Shown: positions 7,072 to 13,838 of the stretch, in pieces
Numbering within the stretch: position 1 is the first letter of the stretch
How the letters are laid out: each line of letters starts with the position of its first letter
DNA from: a virus
DNA: 27,175 nucleotides
Reading direction: 5' to 3' (one strand)
Virus record (IMG/VR): IMGVR_UViG_3300046370_000031
Location: 1 to 27,175 of that record
The notes under the pieces: generated by a model
Seen by the model: only the letters and a program-made list of their open reading frames with translations
Told to the model about the DNA's origin: nothing
The model's database searches: none
Made by a program: the position numbers and the translations under genes

Positions 7072-7765
7072 TGGAGACATCGTAGCCTACAAAGCTGCTA
7101 CTAGTGCAGAGACACCTGTCAACTGGGGTGAAGGACTATGGACTTTGCATTGTTGGGAGGATGAAGTTAAAGCTAGAGTAGATGAACAGATAAACAAACT
7201 AATGGAAGCTCCTGTTGACAATCATCTCGTAGCTTTTACAGACAAGACTAACTATCGTAAGGACATAGCTCCTTACTACAAACTAAATCGTAAAGAAGTA
7301 CGTAAGCCTATGCTACTTAACTGGGCTAAAGAATATATGAATCAAGAATACAACGTTGAGATATGGAAAGGATTAGAAGCTGATGACGTACTGGGTATAC
7401 TTGGTAGCCAAAGCGAAAGAAATATTATATGGTCTGCAGATAAGGACTTACTCACTATACCTGCAAAGCATTGGATTAATGGAGAAGTGGTTACTATTAC
7501 TGAAGAAGAAGCTGACTACCAGTTCTACTATCAAACACTTGTGGGGGACACTACTGATAATTATAAAGGGTGTCCTAGTGTGGGTGCTGTTAAAGCTCAA
7601 AAGATTCTTAAGGGGAATTGTACGTGGGAGACTGTTGTCAATACGTTCAAAGCTCAAGGACTATCAGAAGAAGTAGCTTTAGAAAATGCTAGACTAGCAC
7701 GTATACTACGTGATGGGGAATATAATAGGAAGACAGGAGAGGTAAAACTATGGACACCAAAGTAG
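7052..7765 (+). CDS. gp6: 5'-3' exonuclease (T7 gp6-like, FEN/PIN family)
   Basis: Degrades DNA from 5' ends, removing RNA primers and contributing to host DNA breakdown and recombination. Metal-binding acidic clusters of the family appear in order: LLIDGDIVAY (residues 4-13), EADDVLG (about 108-114), SADKDLLTIP, and GDTTDNYKG followed by the helical hairpin-like CPSVGAVKAQKIL. Length is 237 aa against 300 in T7, the shortfall being mostly C-terminal. GGGAG at 7038-7042 is nine bases before the ATG. Overlaps the zinc-ribbon gene upstream and the DUF3310 gene downstream by 16 bases. Confidence 0.93.
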   Translation: MIRLLIDGDIVAYKAATSAETPVNWGEGLWTLHCWEDEVKARVDEQINKLMEAPVDNHLVAFTDKTNYRKDIAPYYKLNRKEVRKPMLLNWAKEYMNQEYNVEIWKGLEADDVLGILGSQSERNIIWSADKDLLTIPAKHWINGEVVTITEEEADYQFYYQTLVGDTTDNYKGCPSVGAVKAQKILKGNCTWETVVNTFKAQGLSEEVALENARLARILRDGEYNRKTGEVKLWTPK

Positions 7766-7998
7766 ATATGGTTAACAGTCCACCACACTACAACAAAGGT
7801 AAGATAGAAACTATAGACTATATAGTCGATGCCTTAGGTGAGTGGGAAGCAGTCAGTTACTGTCAAGGCAATGTCATTAAGTACTTGAGTACTAGATTGT
7901 TTGCTAAAGGTGACCCAATACAAGATGCAAAGAAAGCACAGTGGTATCTTACTAAGATGATTGAACTAATGGAACAAACTAAAGGGAAGAACTGGTAA
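7750..7998 (+). CDS. DUF3310 protein (T7 gp1.7-related domain)
   Basis: An 82-aa protein carrying the whole DUF3310 pattern: VNSPPHYNKGKIETIDYI at residues 8-25, then GNVIKYLSTR and DAKKAQWYLTKMIEL. In T7 a related domain forms part of gene 1.7 product, reported as a nucleotide kinase; that activity is not shown for this short stand-alone form. AGGAGAGG at 7735-7742 is seven bases before the start. It is followed directly by the MazG-like and RNR genes, so a nucleotide-pool role fits the setting. In T7 the gene lies near the early region; here it has moved behind the exonuclease. Confidence 0.85.
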   Translation: MDTKVDMVNSPPHYNKGKIETIDYIVDALGEWEAVSYCQGNVIKYLSTRLFAKGDPIQDAKKAQWYLTKMIELMEQTKGKNW

Positions 7999-8318
7999 TG
8001 GATTTTAAAACATATCAAACTAAAGCAAACAGTACAGCTATATATGATGCTAAGTTTTCTATACTGTACCCTACACTTGGACTAGCAGGTGAAGCAGGTG
8101 AGGTAGCAGAAAAAGTTAAGAAGATTATTAGAGATAATAAACAAATCATAGATGAGAAAGAAAACCTAGCAAGAGAACTAGGTGATGTACTTTGGTACAT
8201 AGCTGCTATAGCTAGGGACATAGGTTATGGATTAGATACCATAGCTGAGATGAACTTAGATAAACTAGCAGACCGTAAAGCAAGAGGAACAATACAAGGG
8301 AATGGGGATAACAGATGA
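7998..8318 (+). CDS. mazG: MazG-like nucleotide pyrophosphohydrolase
   Basis: Small all-alpha NTP pyrophosphohydrolase (106 aa, a single MazG domain). The metal-binding pattern is visible: GLAGEAGEVAEKVKKIIRD at about residues 29-47 (the E..E helix) and LARELGDVLWYIAAIA at about 54-69 (the E..D helix). Such phage enzymes hydrolyse non-canonical or canonical (d)NTPs and may shift host nucleotide or alarmone pools; the substrate here is not known. The start shares its A with the DUF3310 stop (TAATG), and the end overlaps the RNR start as ATGA, so the three genes look translationally coupled. Confidence 0.88.
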   Translation: MDFKTYQTKANSTAIYDAKFSILYPTLGLAGEAGEVAEKVKKIIRDNKQIIDEKENLARELGDVLWYIAAIARDIGYGLDTIAEMNLDKLADRKARGTIQGNGDNR

Positions 8319-10216
8319 ACAACTTACTACCAACAGACTATCAAACATTTATAGCTACTAGTAGGTATGCTAGATGGTTAGAAGAAGAGAACAGAAGAGA
8401 GACATGGGATGAAACTGTAGGAAGATACATGTCCTTCTTAAAGAAAAGTACAGATAAAGTAGAGCCTGAAGTATGGGAAGAACTAGAAGAAGCCATACTT
8501 AATCTACAAGTTATGCCTAGTATGAGAGCATTGATGACTGCAGGAGTTGCTGCTGAAAGAGACAACACTTGTATCTACAACTGCTCTTACTTACCTGTTG
8601 ACCACATACGTGCTTTTGATGAAGCTATGTTTATCCTACTATGTGGCACAGGTGTAGGTTTTAGTGTAGAAAGACAATCAATATCTAAACTACCTGACAT
8701 CCCTGCTGACATGCAGCAAAGTAATGATGTTGTATTTGTAGAAGATAGTAAAGAAGGTTGGGCAAAAGCTTTACATAAGTTATTGTCACACCTATACACA
8801 GGTGACATACCTAAGTGGGACATGTCTGCTGTACGTCCTGCAGGTGCTAGACTCAAGACCTTTGGTGGTAGAGCTAGTGGTGCACAACCTTTGATAGACT
8901 TGTTTAACTTTGTAGTAGAGAAGTTCAAAGGTGCTGCAGGTAGAAAGCTTAACTCCATTGAATGCCATGACATCATGTGTAAGATTGGTGAGGTCGTAGT
9001 TGTAGGTGGTGTTAGACGTTCAGCTATGATAAGCTTGTCTAACCTAAGTGATGGACGTATGGCTAAAGCTAAGTCAGGTCAATGGTGGGAGAATGAGGGA
9101 CAGAGAGCACTAGCTAATAACTCTGTTGCCTATACAGACAAGCCTGACATGGAAGGTTTTATGAGAGAGTGGTTGTCTCTAGTAGAATCTAAGTCAGGTG
9201 AGAGAGGTATCTTCTCAAGAGTAGCAGCAGATAAACATGTAGCTATGAATGGACGTAGAGAAACAGGACATGAGTGGGGTACTAATCCTTGTTCAGAGAT
9301 AATCCTAAGACCCTACCAGTTCTGTAACTTAACTGAGGTTGTTGTACGTGCATCAGATGATAAAGAAAGTCTTAAGAAGAAAGTAAGACTAGCTACCATA
9401 CTAGGTACAATACAATCTACCTTTACTCACATGCCTTACTTACGTAAGATATGGCAGGAGAACACAGAGCAAGAGAGATTACTAGGTGTCTCACTTACAG
9501 GTATCATGGATAACATGGTGTTATCTAAGACATTAGATAGTAAGACATGGTTAAAAGAGATGAAGGAACTAGCTATAGATACTAACATCTACTACTCTGC
9601 TATCTTAAAGATACCACAATCAGCTGCTATCACCTGTGTCAAACCTTCAGGTACTGTCTCACAGTTAGTTGATAGTGCCTCAGGTATTCATGCTAGACAT
9701 AGTGACTACTACATTAGAACTGTACGTGGAGATAATAAAGACCCACTAACAATGTTCTTAAAAGATAGTGGTATCCCTGCTGAAGCATGTGTAATGAAGC
9801 CTGACTCTACTACAGTGTTTAGCTTCCCTACTAAATCACCTAGTGGTTCAGTTACACGTAACGTAATGACTGCTATAGAACAGCTAGAGTTGTGGAAACA
9901 CTATGCCTTAAACTGGTGTGAGCATAAACCTTCTGTTACTATCACAGTTAAGGATGCTGAGTGGATGGAAGTAGGAGCATGGGTATACAAGAACTTTGAC
10001 ATATGTTCAGGTATTTCTTTCTTACCTCATAGTGACCACACATATGCTCAAGCACCTTATCAAGACATAACTGAGGAGGAGTATAATGACCTCAAGAAAC
10101 AGATGCCTACTAAAATTGATTGGTCTGCTTTATCGTTATATGAGAAGAAAGATACTACCAACAGTAGCCAAACTTTAGCTTGTACTGCTGATGGTTGTGA
10201 GATAGTTGATATCTAA
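8315..10216 (+). CDS. nrdJ: Class II (adenosylcobalamin-dependent) ribonucleotide reductase
   Basis: Reduces ribonucleotides to deoxyribonucleotides for phage DNA synthesis, needing coenzyme B12 and no oxygen or second subunit. The active-site loop is NPCSEI (C326, E328) with C337 eleven residues on in FCNLTE, matching C408, E410 and C419 of the Lactobacillus leichmannii enzyme. The partner cysteine of the redox pair is C86 or C90 (NTCIYNC). The C-terminal reducing pair is C623/C628 (CTADGC), the same spacing as C731/C736. At 633 aa it is shorter than the 739-aa L. leichmannii monomer. No photosynthesis genes follow it. The stop codon overlaps putative promoter P2. Confidence 0.93.
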   Translation: MNNLLPTDYQTFIATSRYARWLEEENRRETWDETVGRYMSFLKKSTDKVEPEVWEELEEAILNLQVMPSMRALMTAGVAAERDNTCIYNCSYLPVDHIRAFDEAMFILLCGTGVGFSVERQSISKLPDIPADMQQSNDVVFVEDSKEGWAKALHKLLSHLYTGDIPKWDMSAVRPAGARLKTFGGRASGAQPLIDLFNFVVEKFKGAAGRKLNSIECHDIMCKIGEVVVVGGVRRSAMISLSNLSDGRMAKAKSGQWWENEGQRALANNSVAYTDKPDMEGFMREWLSLVESKSGERGIFSRVAADKHVAMNGRRETGHEWGTNPCSEIILRPYQFCNLTEVVVRASDDKESLKKKVRLATILGTIQSTFTHMPYLRKIWQENTEQERLLGVSLTGIMDNMVLSKTLDSKTWLKEMKELAIDTNIYYSAILKIPQSAAITCVKPSGTVSQLVDSASGIHARHSDYYIRTVRGDNKDPLTMFLKDSGIPAEACVMKPDSTTVFSFPTKSPSGSVTRNVMTAIEQLELWKHYALNWCEHKPSVTITVKDAEWMEVGAWVYKNFDICSGISFLPHSDHTYAQAPYQDITEEEYNDLKKQMPTKIDWSALSLYEKKDTTNSSQTLACTADGCEIVDI

Positions 10217-10230
10217 AGTTACAACATTAG
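10213..10230 (+). promoter_or_regulatory. Putative phage RNAP promoter P2 (before structural genes)
   Basis: CTAAAGTTACAACATTAG begins at the last base of the RNR isoleucine codon and includes the TAA stop. The 13-base core is identical to that at 1943 and 25664, and it extends as ATTA in common with P3. It opens the structural block; the next ATG is 16 bases on. This copy is an imperfect palindrome (CTAA-a-GTT-ac-AAC-a-TTAG). Confidence 0.62.
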
Positions 10231-10245
10231 CGAAAGTTTGCATAC

Positions 10246-10431
10246 ATGAAATTACTAGGCAACGATTTTAACATTACAGATGGGTTACTTAACCATCTAA
10301 AAATGTTATACCCTAACAAACTTCCGTTAGAACAAGTGTCCCCTGAAGAACTAAGCTTTCTCAGGGGTCAACAATCTATAATACAGAAGCTTGTTGAATT
10401 ACAAAACAACGATTTTAATACAGAGGAATAG
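10246..10431 (+). CDS. Small protein of unknown function, first gene after P2
   Basis: I do not recognise this 61-aa protein. It has an N-terminal stretch with NITDGLLNHLKMLYPNKLP, a helical middle (PEELSFLRGQQSIIQKLVEL) and no cysteines or membrane segment. It starts only 16 bases after P2 and lacks a clear Shine-Dalgarno, so if P2 is a promoter the mRNA would be nearly leaderless. A 12-base sequence, CAACGATTTTAA, occurs near both ends (10260 and 10407), encoding NDFN each time. Its position just ahead of the small assembly proteins suggests a virion or assembly role. Confidence 0.65.
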   Translation: MKLLGNDFNITDGLLNHLKMLYPNKLPLEQVSPEELSFLRGQQSIIQKLVELQNNDFNTEE

Positions 10432-10434
10432 AAG

Positions 10435-10662
10435 ATGGGTGGATTATTTGGTGGGAGAACTCCCAGACCACTCCCTACTCCTGCTCGTCCAGTTACAGCT
10501 GTAGCTAAAACTCCAGACATAGAGTTAGACGAGACAGATTTAGAGAGTACACAATTAAAGAAAAAGAAAACAGGTAAGAAAGCTTTGAGAACAGACTTAG
10601 CCATGGATACTGCAACACAGGTAGGTAGTCAGGGGTCTGGTTTACAAATACCAAAGGGGTAA
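10435..10662 (+). CDS. Small virion/assembly protein, gp6.7-position; shares C-terminal motif with next gene
   Basis: A 75-aa protein beginning MGGLFGG, then a Pro-rich stretch, an acidic segment (IELDETDLEST), a lysine run (KKKKTGKK) and a C-terminus ALRTDLA...GSGLQIPKG. The pattern LRTDL...GSGLxIPKG is repeated at the end of the following gp7.3-like protein, so the two look like relatives. In T7, small genes 6.7 and 7.3 in this place encode minor virion proteins; that role here is by position and composition only. AGAGGA at 10421-10426 precedes the start. Its last codons (CCAAAGGGG) supply the Shine-Dalgarno for the next gene. Confidence 0.72.
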   Translation: MGGLFGGRTPRPLPTPARPVTAVAKTPDIELDETDLESTQLKKKKTGKKALRTDLAMDTATQVGSQGSGLQIPKG

Positions 10663-10666
10663 TGTT

Positions 10667-11128
10667 ATGGGAGCACCAGTTAAAAAGGTTAAGAAGGTTG
10701 TTAAGAAAGTAACTAAACCAGTTAAGAAGATTGTAAAAAAAGCTGAAAAAACATTTGTAGAACCTTTAGAAAAACCAGTTAAAAAGATTGTAAAAGAAGT
10801 AAAAGACTTACCTAAAGATATAGAGAAAAAAGTAATAGAACCTTTAGAAAAACCAGTTAAGAAAGTGGTTAAGAAAGTTACTAAACCTATTAAGAAAATA
10901 GTAAGCAAACCTAAACCCAAACCTGCTCCTGCTCCTGCTCCAAAACCTGAAGCTAAAACAGCTGCTCCTAGAGAACAAGGAGAAGAAGTAGAAACTGTAA
11001 CAACAGGTGAAGCTAAGAAGCTAAGACGAGTACGTAAAGGTAAGAAACAATTAAGAACAGACCTTAAAATACAACCTACAAAAGAAATAGCTGGTAAAGG
11101 CTCTGGACTAAACATACCAAAAGGATAA
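10667..11128 (+). CDS. gp7.3: Lysine-rich tail assembly protein (T7 gp7.3-like)
   Basis: A 153-aa strongly basic, repetitive protein. Its start, MGAPVKKVKKVVKKVTKPVK, resembles T7 gp7.3 (MGKKVKKAVKKVTKSVKK), a minor virion protein needed for tail assembly/adsorption. Inside are repeats of KPVKKIV, including two copies of IEPLEKPVKK-like sequence 26 residues apart, then a Pro-Ala-Lys segment (KPKPAPAPAPKP), an acidic patch and the C-terminus LRTDL...GSGLNIPKG. It is half again as long as the 99-aa T7 protein because of the repeats. The long antisense frame opposite is an artefact of the lysine codons. Confidence 0.75.
   Translation: MGAPVKKVKKVVKKVTKPVKKIVKKAEKTFVEPLEKPVKKIVKEVKDLPKDIEKKVIEPLEKPVKKVVKKVTKPIKKIVSKPKPKPAPAPAPKPEAKTAAPREQGEEVETVTTGEAKKLRRVRKGKKQLRTDLKIQPTKEIAGKGSGLNIPKG
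10758..10860 (+). repeat. 25-bp perfect direct repeat, two copies 78 bp apart
   Basis: The 25 bases at 10758-10782 recur exactly at 10836-10860; each starts TAGAACCTTTAG and ends CCAGTTAA. The offset is 26 whole codons, so the protein repeats (EPLEKPVKK). A partial third copy of the second half (CCAGTTAAGAAGATTGTAAA) lies at about 10719. It looks like an in-frame duplication within the gp7.3-like gene. Confidence 0.85.
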
Positions 11129-11132
11129 TAAT

Positions 11133-11333
11133 ATGGGTGGTTTAATAGCAACTTATAATACAGGTGAAATGAAGAAGCTTATGGGTAGAGATTCTAAAGA
11201 TATAGACCAGAATACCACTATGCCTTTCAATGACGAAGAGCCTGAAGAAACTGAAGCTGTCTCAGACAGTAAATATAAAAAGAAAAAAGTTCAACTAATG
11301 CCCTTTATAGAAGGGGGTATACCTAAGGAATAA
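11133..11333 (+). CDS. Small charged protein of unknown function before the portal
   Basis: A 66-aa protein starting MGGLIATYNTGEMKKLMG, with an acidic middle (NDEEPEETEAVSD), a lysine run (KYKKKKVQ) and the end IEGGIPKE. The MGGL start and IPK-E end echo the 10435 gene, and its last codons (CCTAAGGAA) again form the Shine-Dalgarno for the next gene, the portal. No known domain is recognised. It may be a third, more diverged member of the small-protein cluster or an unrelated assembly factor. Confidence 0.65.
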   Translation: MGGLIATYNTGEMKKLMGRDSKDIDQNTTMPFNDEEPEETEAVSDSKYKKKKVQLMPFIEGGIPKE

Positions 11334-11336
11334 GAT

Positions 11337-12872
11337 ATGGAAATGGAAACAGGAAGTGTGGCTAAACGTTATGGTCAACTTGAAAGTGAACGAGATACGT
11401 TCCTTGAGAGAGGACGTGAAGCTGCTAAACTAACTATACCTACTCTTTTACCAGAGGAAGGACATAGTAGTTCGTCTATATATCCTACACCTTATCAAGG
11501 TATTGGAGCAAGAGGTGTAAATAATTTAGCATCTAAATTACTACTTGCACTACTACCACCTAACAGTCCTTTCTTTCGTTTAACTATTGATGACTTTGAT
11601 TTACAAGCTATAGCTGGTGATAACAGAGGTCAAGTTGAAGAAGGACTAGCACGTATTGAACGTGCAGCTATGGCAGAGATAGAGTCTAAAGCTATTAGAG
11701 TACCAGCTTTTGAAGCCCTTAAACTCCTTATAGTAACAGGTAACTCACTAGTGTACATGCCTAAAGAAGGTGGTATGAAGGTGTACAGACCTGACCGTTA
11801 TGTTACTAAACGTGATACAATGGGTAACCTACTTGAGGTTATTACTAAGGAAAGTCTTAATGTCTTAAACTTACCTGAGTCAGTAAAGGTATTATTACCT
11901 GAGTCAGACTCACCTGTAAAGAACTATGACTTGTATACTAAGGTATGTCTAGTTGATAAAGGGTGGGAAGTATACCAAGAGGTAGCAGGTATAGAAGTAC
12001 CTAACTCACGAGGCATGTTTAAGAAAGACCAAAACCCTTATATACCATTACGGTTCATACGTATTGATGGTGAGGATTATGGTAGAGGTTTTATAGAAGA
12101 ATACTTAGGTGACCTACGTAGTTTAGAAGCTTTAACTCAGTCTATCGTACAAGGTTCAGCTGCTTCTTCTAAGGTATTATTTCTTGTACGTCCCAATGGT
12201 ACAACAAAGTCTAGTAGTCTAGCTAAAGCTCCTAATGGTGCTTTCATAGCAGGTGATGTTAATGACGTTTCAACATTACAAGTACAAAAAGCTAGTGACT
12301 TTCGTGTAGCATTAGAAACTATGAGGATGATTAACGATAGATTAAGTGCAGCCTTCTTGTTAAACACTAGTGTACAAAGACAGGCAGAACGTGTTACAGC
12401 AGAAGAGATACGTTTCATGGCACAAGAACTAGAGACTTCTTTAGGTGGTGTATACTCTATACTATCACAAGAGTTTCAGTTACCCTTAATAAACTTACTA
12501 CTTGATTCATTAACGAAGCAAGGTAAAATGCCACGTATGCCTAAGGATAGCATCAAGCCTACAGTAGTTACAGGTATTGAAGCACTAGGACGTGGACAAG
12601 ACTTAAACAAATTAGCTACATTCTTGCAATATCTACAGCCATTAGGTCAAGAGATTATTGCTAGTGAGATGAATGTAAATGATTATATAGACAGACTAGC
12701 AGCATCATTAGGAATTGATACTTCTGGCTTAATTAAATCTGAAGAGCAGAAGATGCAAGAACAGATGATGATGCAACAACAACAACAAGCAATGTTAGAA
12801 CAACAAGCAGTAGCAGGTATGGCACAAAGTGCTGCACCTAATTTAGCAAAGGCTGCTGTAGAAGAAGGATAA
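11337..12872 (+). CDS. gp8: Portal protein / head-tail connector (T7 gp8-like)
   Basis: Twelve copies form the ring through which DNA is packaged and ejected. The 511-aa length is near T7 gp8 (536 aa). Family features include the N-terminal YGQLESERDTFLERGREAAKLTIP, PYQGIGARGVNNLASKLLLALLPPNSPFF (split here as GIGARGVNNLASKL and ALLPPNSPFFRL), and the crown region TSVQRQAERVTAEEIRFMAQEL at about residues 343-364. The C-terminus is Met/Gln-rich (MMMQQQQQ). Its end (AAGGATAATAATACATGG) resembles the junction at the end of the gp7.3-like gene. Followed after six bases by the scaffold. Confidence 0.95.
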   Translation: MEMETGSVAKRYGQLESERDTFLERGREAAKLTIPTLLPEEGHSSSSIYPTPYQGIGARGVNNLASKLLLALLPPNSPFFRLTIDDFDLQAIAGDNRGQVEEGLARIERAAMAEIESKAIRVPAFEALKLLIVTGNSLVYMPKEGGMKVYRPDRYVTKRDTMGNLLEVITKESLNVLNLPESVKVLLPESDSPVKNYDLYTKVCLVDKGWEVYQEVAGIEVPNSRGMFKKDQNPYIPLRFIRIDGEDYGRGFIEEYLGDLRSLEALTQSIVQGSAASSKVLFLVRPNGTTKSSSLAKAPNGAFIAGDVNDVSTLQVQKASDFRVALETMRMINDRLSAAFLLNTSVQRQAERVTAEEIRFMAQELETSLGGVYSILSQEFQLPLINLLLDSLTKQGKMPRMPKDSIKPTVVTGIEALGRGQDLNKLATFLQYLQPLGQEIIASEMNVNDYIDRLAASLGIDTSGLIKSEEQKMQEQMMMQQQQQAMLEQQAVAGMAQSAAPNLAKAAVEEG

Positions 12873-12878
12873 TAATAC

Positions 12879-13628
12879 ATGGCAGATTCAATTAATACTT
12901 TTCAACCAGAAGCTCCAGAGTCTGAAGAGCACCAACAAGCTATGCTTGACAGAGAAAGAGTAGAAGAGGTAGATGAACGTCCTGAATGGCTACCTGAAAA
13001 GTTTAAAAGTCCAGAAGATATGGCTAAAGCTTACGCATCTTTAGAATCAAAGCTTGGTCAGCCTAAAGAAACTACAGAGGAAACAGACGTATCCCCTACT
13101 GAAAATCCCTCTGAAGTTGCTGAACTTCTAGATGATAGAGGTTTAGATTTCTCAGCATTCCAAGAAGAGTATGCTGATACTGGTACACTATCAGAGGAAG
13201 CTTATCAAGCTTTAGAAGAAGCAGGTTTTCCTCAGTCTATGGTAGACTCTTGGATAGCAGGACAAGATGCTCTTGCTGAATCCACTAAACAAGGTGTATT
13301 CTCATTGACAGGTGGAGAAGAACAGTATGCTGGTATGATAAACTGGGCTTCTGAAAACTTACCTGAACATGAGATAGATGCCTTTAACGCAACAATGAAT
13401 ACGCAAGATAAAAATATGATTGAACTTGCTGTTCAAGGGATGTTTGCACGTTATCGTTCTGAAGCAGAACCAAACCTTATACAAGGTACTAATAGTTCTG
13501 GAGCTTCAGGTGGGAAATTTGAAAGTACAGCACAAATGACTGCTGCAATGGCAGACCCTAGATACGCAAATGACCCTGCCTACAGACAAGAGGTAGCTAA
13601 TAAGTTAGCAAGGTCAAGTCTGTTCTAA
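12879..13628 (+). CDS. gp9: Capsid assembly scaffold (T7 gp9-like)
   Basis: Internal scaffold that guides procapsid assembly and leaves before maturation. A 249-aa, highly acidic protein with the typical entry RPEWLPEKFKSPEDMAKAYASLE (residues ~38-60; read as PEWLPEKFKSPEDMAKAY), many predicted helices, an EEYADTGTLSEEAYQALEEAG module and a basic C-terminal end (PAYRQEVANKLARSSLF) of the kind that binds capsid protein. Position between portal and capsid is diagnostic. Shorter than T7 gp9 (307 aa). The next 210 bases are a non-coding leader. Confidence 0.92.
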   Translation: MADSINTFQPEAPESEEHQQAMLDRERVEEVDERPEWLPEKFKSPEDMAKAYASLESKLGQPKETTEETDVSPTENPSEVAELLDDRGLDFSAFQEEYADTGTLSEEAYQALEEAGFPQSMVDSWIAGQDALAESTKQGVFSLTGGEEQYAGMINWASENLPEHEIDAFNATMNTQDKNMIELAVQGMFARYRSEAEPNLIQGTNSSGASGGKFESTAQMTAAMADPRYANDPAYRQEVANKLARSSLF

Positions 13629-13644
13629 TATTGTTGTTCAGGTT

Positions 13645-13660
13645 GGGGGAGTATTCCCCC
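13645..13660 (+). terminator. Hairpin 1 after the scaffold gene (weak terminator or processing site)
   Basis: GGGGGA-gtat-TCCCCC forms a six-pair, mostly G-C stem with a four-base loop, 16 bases after the scaffold stop. It is followed by TTCCTTTTAA, an imperfect T-rich tract. It could attenuate transcription between scaffold and capsid, but the T tract is also the left arm of the next hairpin, so a processing or mRNA-end-stabilising role is as likely. Confidence 0.5.
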
Positions 13661-13662
13661 TT

Positions 13663-13700
13663 CCTTTTAAGTACACGATTAACTTGGTGTATTTAAAAGG
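13663..13700 (+). promoter_or_regulatory. Long inverted repeat (14-bp stem) in the capsid leader
   Basis: CCTTTTAAGTACAC at 13663-13676 pairs with GTGTATTTAAAAGG at 13687-13700 over 14 positions with one G-T pair and a ten-base loop. It lies two bases after hairpin 1. In T7, RNase III cuts at stem-loops between late genes; this could be an equivalent site or a stabiliser of the 5' end of capsid mRNA. That role is inference. Confidence 0.6.
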
Positions 13701-13726
13701 AACTGATATCATTCCTACACACTAAG

Positions 13727-13743
13727 CTAAAGACAAACGATTA
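13727..13743 (+). promoter_or_regulatory. Degenerate copy of the promoter motif before the capsid gene
   Basis: CTAAAGACAAACGATTA matches the first six and last four bases of the P2/P3 motif CTAAAGTTACAACATTA at the same spacing, 12 of 17 positions in all counting the interior, but the centre differs. It lies 96 bases before the capsid start, between the two hairpins and the ribosome binding site (AAGAGG at 13823). A capsid-specific promoter here would be expected from T7 (phi10), but this copy is weak evidence. Confidence 0.3.
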
Positions 13744-13838
13744 CCCCTGACCCCTTGCGAGGGACAATCTTGGAGAAAGGATGTAGAAATGCTGAGTGTA
13801 ATTTCAACTCAACTTAACTACTAAGAGGTAATTAAAAA

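Noticed and set aside
7383-7676. 97-aa + strand frame inside the exonuclease gene
   Set aside because: Overlaps conserved exonuclease motifs in another frame and has no coupling signal of its own.
8587-8976. 129-aa antisense frame inside the RNR gene
   Set aside because: Opposite strand to a fully conserved enzyme; no plausible translation signal and no recognisable motif.
10260-10418. 12-bp repeat CAACGATTTTAA at both ends of the 61-aa gene as a mobile-element or att border
   Set aside because: Too short and AT-rich, both copies encode NDFN within the protein, and there is no transposase or integrase nearby.
10758-10860. Short regularly spaced repeats as a CRISPR array or iteron origin
   Set aside because: Only two perfect copies, in frame, inside a lysine-rich coding sequence; the spacer also encodes related peptide sequence.
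10642-11151. 169-aa antisense frame opposite the gp7.3-like gene
   Set aside because: Its Phe/Leu/Thr-rich repetitive sequence is the mirror of lysine and proline codons on the + strand. No ribosome binding site or homology is seen.
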